Assembly: GCA_027030435.1 (NCBI GenBank)
Contig: JALVEX010000014.1
Span: forward strand, 1 to 5,877
Direction of reading: 5' to 3'
Origin: Paracoccaceae bacterium
GTDB taxonomy: Bacteria; Pseudomonadota; Alphaproteobacteria; Rhodobacterales; Rhodobacteraceae
Length of the DNA: 5,877 bases
Shown one piece after another: positions 3,119 to 5,877 of the stretch (position 1 is the first letter of the stretch; each line of letters begins with the position of its first letter). Made by a program: the position numbers and the translations under genes. The notes below the pieces were generated by a model, which was not told the DNA's origin, did not search any database, and saw only the letters and a list, made by a program, of their open reading frames with translations.

Positions 3119-5877
3119 TCAACCAGCGGAAAGCGCCGCGTCGCAGCGCGCGCAGACGCCGGGATGCTCGTGCGTGCCCACATCCGGCAGGATCTTCCAG
3201 CATCGCTGGCATTTCTCCCCCTCGGCCTTCTGAAACACCACGCCAACCCCTTCGATCTCGGGCAGGCGGAAGGCCTCGGGCGGGATCGGATCGCCGGTGA
3301 GGGTGATGGCCGAGGTGATGCACACATCCGCGAAGGGCACGGATCTCAGCGCCTTCAGTACGTCTTCATCGCGCACATGCACCACCGGCGCGGCTTCGAG
3401 GCTGGCGCCGATCACCTTGTCGCGCCGCGCCACCTCGAGCGCCGCCGTCACCACCCGGCGCACGCGGCGGATGGCGGCCCATTTCGCCGCAAGCGGTTCA
3501 TCGCGCCAGTCGGCGGGAGTGGCGGGGAAATCCTGCAGATGCACGCTTTCCTCCTCGCCCGGATGGCGGGCAAGCCAGACCTCCTCCATGGTGAAGGCCA
3601 GGATCGGCGCAAGCCACGTGGTGAGGCGCGCGTGCAGAAGATCGAGCACCGTGCGCGCGGCGCGCCGCTCGGGCGTATCGGCATCGCAATAGAGCACATC
3701 CTTGCGGATATCGAAGTAGAAGGCCGAAAGATCCGAGGTGGCGAATTCGAAAAGCGCGCGGAACACGCCCTGGAAATCATAGGCCGCATAGCCATTGCGC
3801 AGCCTGTGATCGAGCTCGGCGAGGCGATGCAGCACCCAGCGCTCAAGCTCGGGCATGTCTTCGGGCGCCACGCGATCTTCCTCCGTGAAGGCCGAAAGCG
3901 CGCCCAGCATGAAACGCATGGTATTCCTGAGCCGGCGGTAGCTGTCGGCCACGCCCTTCAGGATCTCGGGGCCGATCCTGAGATCGGCGGTGTAATCCGA
4001 TTGCGCCACCCACAGGCGCAGGATATCGGCGCCGTATTGCTGCACGATCTTGTCGGGCGCAACGGTGTTGCCGAGGCTCTTGGACATCTTCATGCCCTTT
4101 TCATCGAGCGTGAAGCCATGCGTGAGCACGCCCCTGTAGGGCGCGCGCCCCTTCGTGCCGCAGGCCTGCAAGAGCGAGGACTGGAACCAGCCCCTGTGCT
4201 GATCGGTTCCCTCGAGATAGAGATCGGCGATGCCGTCGGGGCTGCCGTCGGGGCGATCGCGCAGCACGAAGGCATGGGTGGAGCCCGAATCGAACCACAC
4301 ATCGAGCACATCCATCACCTGCTCGTATTCGTCGGGATCGTGCAACCCCTCGAGAAAGCGCTCCTTCGCCCCTTCGCGGAACCACGCATCGGCTCCCTCC
4401 TCCTCGAAGGCCGCCTTGATGCGGGCGTTCACCTGCGCGTCACGCAGGAGGAAACCGGCATCATCGGGCCTTGCGCCCTTCTTCACGAAGCAGGTGAGCG
4501 GCACACCCCAGGCGCGCTGGCGCGAGAGCACCCAGTCGGGCCGGGTGGCCACCATGGAATGGAGCCGGTTGCGCCCGGTTTCGGGGGTGAATTTCACCAG
4601 CTTCTCGATCGAAGTGAGGGCGCGTTCGCGGATGGTGGCGCCGTATTCGTCCTGACCATCGCCCACTTCCCTGTCGATCGCGGCGAACCACTGGGGGGTG
4701 TTGCGATAGATCACCGGTGCCTTGGAGCGCCAGGAATGGGGATAGCTGTGAGTGATGCGCCCGCGTGCGAGCAGGCCGCCGGCCTCCACCAGCTTGTCGA
4801 TCACCGCCTTGTTGGCCCCGCCTTCCCTGCCCTTGGGGGTGATGATGTATTCGCCGGCGAAAAACGGCAGATCGGGGCGGAAGGAGCCGTCTTCCAGCAC
4901 GTTATACGTCATCTTCAGGCCGTGCTTCAGGCCCAACTGGTAATCATCGTCGCCGTGGCTCGGCGCGGTATGAACGAAGCCCGTGCCGGCCTCGTCCGTC
5001 ACATGCTCGCCGGGCAGAAGCGGCACGGCGTAATCCCATTCGCCCTCCGCGCCCTCTGCGCCCCGCAGCGGGTGGGCGGTGGTGGAGACGGCGAGATCAT
5101 CGGCAGTCACATCGCGCAGGCGCTTCCACATCCCGGGCTCGAGCCGCGCGGCGCTCAGCGTTTCTTCGGCCAGCGCATCGGCGAGGATGTAGCGATCGCC
5201 CTTCTCCGCCCAGCATTCTTCGGGCGTATCGGTGATTTCATAGAGGCCGTAGGAAATCTCCGGGTTGTAGGCCACGGCGCGGTTTTGCGGGATGGTCCAG
5301 GGGGTGGTTGTCCAGATCACCACGGTTTCGCCCTTGAGCGGGCCTTCGATCACCGGGAATTTCACCCAGATCGTGTGGCTCTTGTGATCGTGATATTCCA
5401 CCTCCGCCTCCGCCAGCGCGGTTTTCTCGACGGGCGACCACATCACGGGCTTGGAGCCCTGATAGAGCGTGCCGTTCATGAGGAATTTCATGAATTCGTC
5501 GGCGATCACCGCCTCGGCATGAAAATCCATGGTGAGATAGGGATCTTCCCAGTTGCCGGTGATGCCGAGGCGCTTGAACTCCTCGCGCTGGATATCCACC
5601 CAGCCTTCGGCGAATTTGCGGCATTCCTGACGGAAGGCGATGATGTCCACCTCGTCCTTGTCCTTGCCTTTAGCGCGGTATTGCTCCTCGATCTTCCATT
5701 CGATCGGCAGCCCGTGGCAATCCCAGCCCGGCACATAGCGCGCATCATGGCCCATCATCTGATGGCTGCGCACGACCATGTCCTTCAGGATCTTGTTCAG
5801 CGCATGGCCGATATGGAGGTGGCCGTTGGCATAGGGGGGGCCATCGTGCAGGATGAAGGGCGGGCGGCCTTCCTTTT
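3119..5877 (-). CDS. ileS: Isoleucine--tRNA ligase (IleRS), 5' end outside the window
   Basis: IleRS is a cytoplasmic class I aminoacyl-tRNA synthetase that charges tRNA-Ile and hydrolyses mischarged valine. The frame stays open past the first internal Met (5777-5779) to the right edge, so the start is missing. About 918 codons are visible; by comparison with the 938-residue E. coli enzyme, roughly 40-50 residues are lost. Upstream of that Met the translation reads PPYANGHLHIGHALNK, with HIGH at 5804-5815, followed by PGWDCHGLPIEW. The CP1 editing domain shows TTTPWTIPQN and GTGFVHTAPSHGDDDY (near 4938-4988). The synthetic core continues with DVWFDSGSTHAF and GTDQHRGWFQSS, then KMSKS at 4076-4090. 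An anticodon-binding helical domain follows. The C-terminus carries a zinc site, CQRC (3200-3211) and CARC (3143-3154), as in bacterial-type IleRS. No disruption is seen. It converges on priA and its promoter lies outside the window. Confidence 0.97.
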   Translation of the reverse strand, partial: KEGRPPFILHDGPPYANGHLHIGHALNKILKDMVVRSHQMMGHDARYVPGWDCHGLPIEWKIEEQYRAKGKDKDEVDIIAFRQECRKFAEGWVDIQREEFKRLGITGNWEDPYLTMDFHAEAVIADEFMKFLMNGTLYQGSKPVMWSPVEKTALAEAEVEYHDHKSHTIWVKFPVIEGPLKGETVVIWTTTPWTIPQNRAVAYNPEISYGLYEITDTPEECWAEKGDRYILADALAEETLSAARLEPGMWKRLRDVTADDLAVSTTAHPLRGAEGAEGEWDYAVPLLPGEHVTDEAGTGFVHTAPSHGDDDYQLGLKHGLKMTYNVLEDGSFRPDLPFFAGEYIITPKGREGGANKAVIDKLVEAGGLLARGRITHSYPHSWRSKAPVIYRNTPQWFAAIDREVGDGQDEYGATIRERALTSIEKLVKFTPETGRNRLHSMVATRPDWVLSRQRAWGVPLTCFVKKGARPDDAGFLLRDAQVNARIKAAFEEEGADAWFREGAKERFLEGLHDPDEYEQVMDVLDVWFDSGSTHAFVLRDRPDGSPDGIADLYLEGTDQHRGWFQSSLLQACGTKGRAPYRGVLTHGFTLDEKGMKMSKSLGNTVAPDKIVQQYGADILRLWVAQSDYTADLRIGPEILKGVADSYRRLRNTMRFMLGALSAFTEEDRVAPEDMPELERWVLHRLAELDHRLRNGYAAYDFQGVFRALFEFATSDLSAFYFDIRKDVLYCDADTPERRAARTVLDLLHARLTTWLAPILAFTMEEVWLARHPGEEESVHLQDFPATPADWRDEPLAAKWAAIRRVRRVVTAALEVARRDKVIGASLEAAPVVHVRDEDVLKALRSVPFADVCITSAITLTGDPIPPEAFRLPEIEGVGVVFQKAEGEKCQRCWKILPDVGTHEHPGVCARCDAALSAG

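Overview
This 5,877-base window comes from a GC-rich bacterial chromosome. It holds two housekeeping genes that point toward each other: a complete priA on the plus strand (46-2250) and a 5'-truncated ileS on the minus strand (3119-5877, running off the right edge). Codons in both genes overwhelmingly end in G or C. The PriA and IleRS protein style (for example the PriA N-terminus reading VLTAEPLDRLLDYRAPEGG) looks alphaproteobacterial, most likely Rhodobacterales. That placement is inference from memory of the families, not a search result.

Layout. Positions 1-45 are a short leader with no supportable gene. PriA fills 46-2250 and is intact, with every expected helicase motif and eight zinc-binding cysteines. 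Positions 2251-3118 are an 868-base gap between the two 3' ends. This is unusually long for a convergent pair, which needs no promoter, and I find no believable protein gene in it. IleRS occupies the rest, with HIGH and KMSKS signatures, an editing domain and a C-terminal four-cysteine zinc site; only the first ~40-50 residues are outside the window.

The gap is the part worth a second look. From left to right it holds: (a) simple hairpins after priA, including a pair of overlapping, mutually exclusive perfect 8-bp stems (2380-2406); (b) an AT-rich dip (about 42% GC over 2401-2460) with two same-strand DnaA-box-like nonamers 34 bp apart, followed by two GANTC sites arranged as an inverted repeat; (c) a degenerate array with a period near 27 bp (about 2528-2806) in which many units form short stems capped by TTCG, ending in a stem capped by GCAA, all in the sense that makes stable RNA tetraloops from the plus strand; (d) three and a half copies of an 11-bp tandem repeat (2899-2938); (e) structured DNA immediately downstream of ileS, which may serve as its terminator.

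The two genes do not form an operon and have no direct functional link: PriA restarts stalled replication forks and IleRS charges tRNA-Ile. No mobile element, CRISPR array, tRNA or rRNA gene was seen. The best candidate for something undescribed is the gap: an expressed structured RNA, a dispersed intergenic repeat family, or a DnaA-binding locus. The sequence alone does not decide among these.
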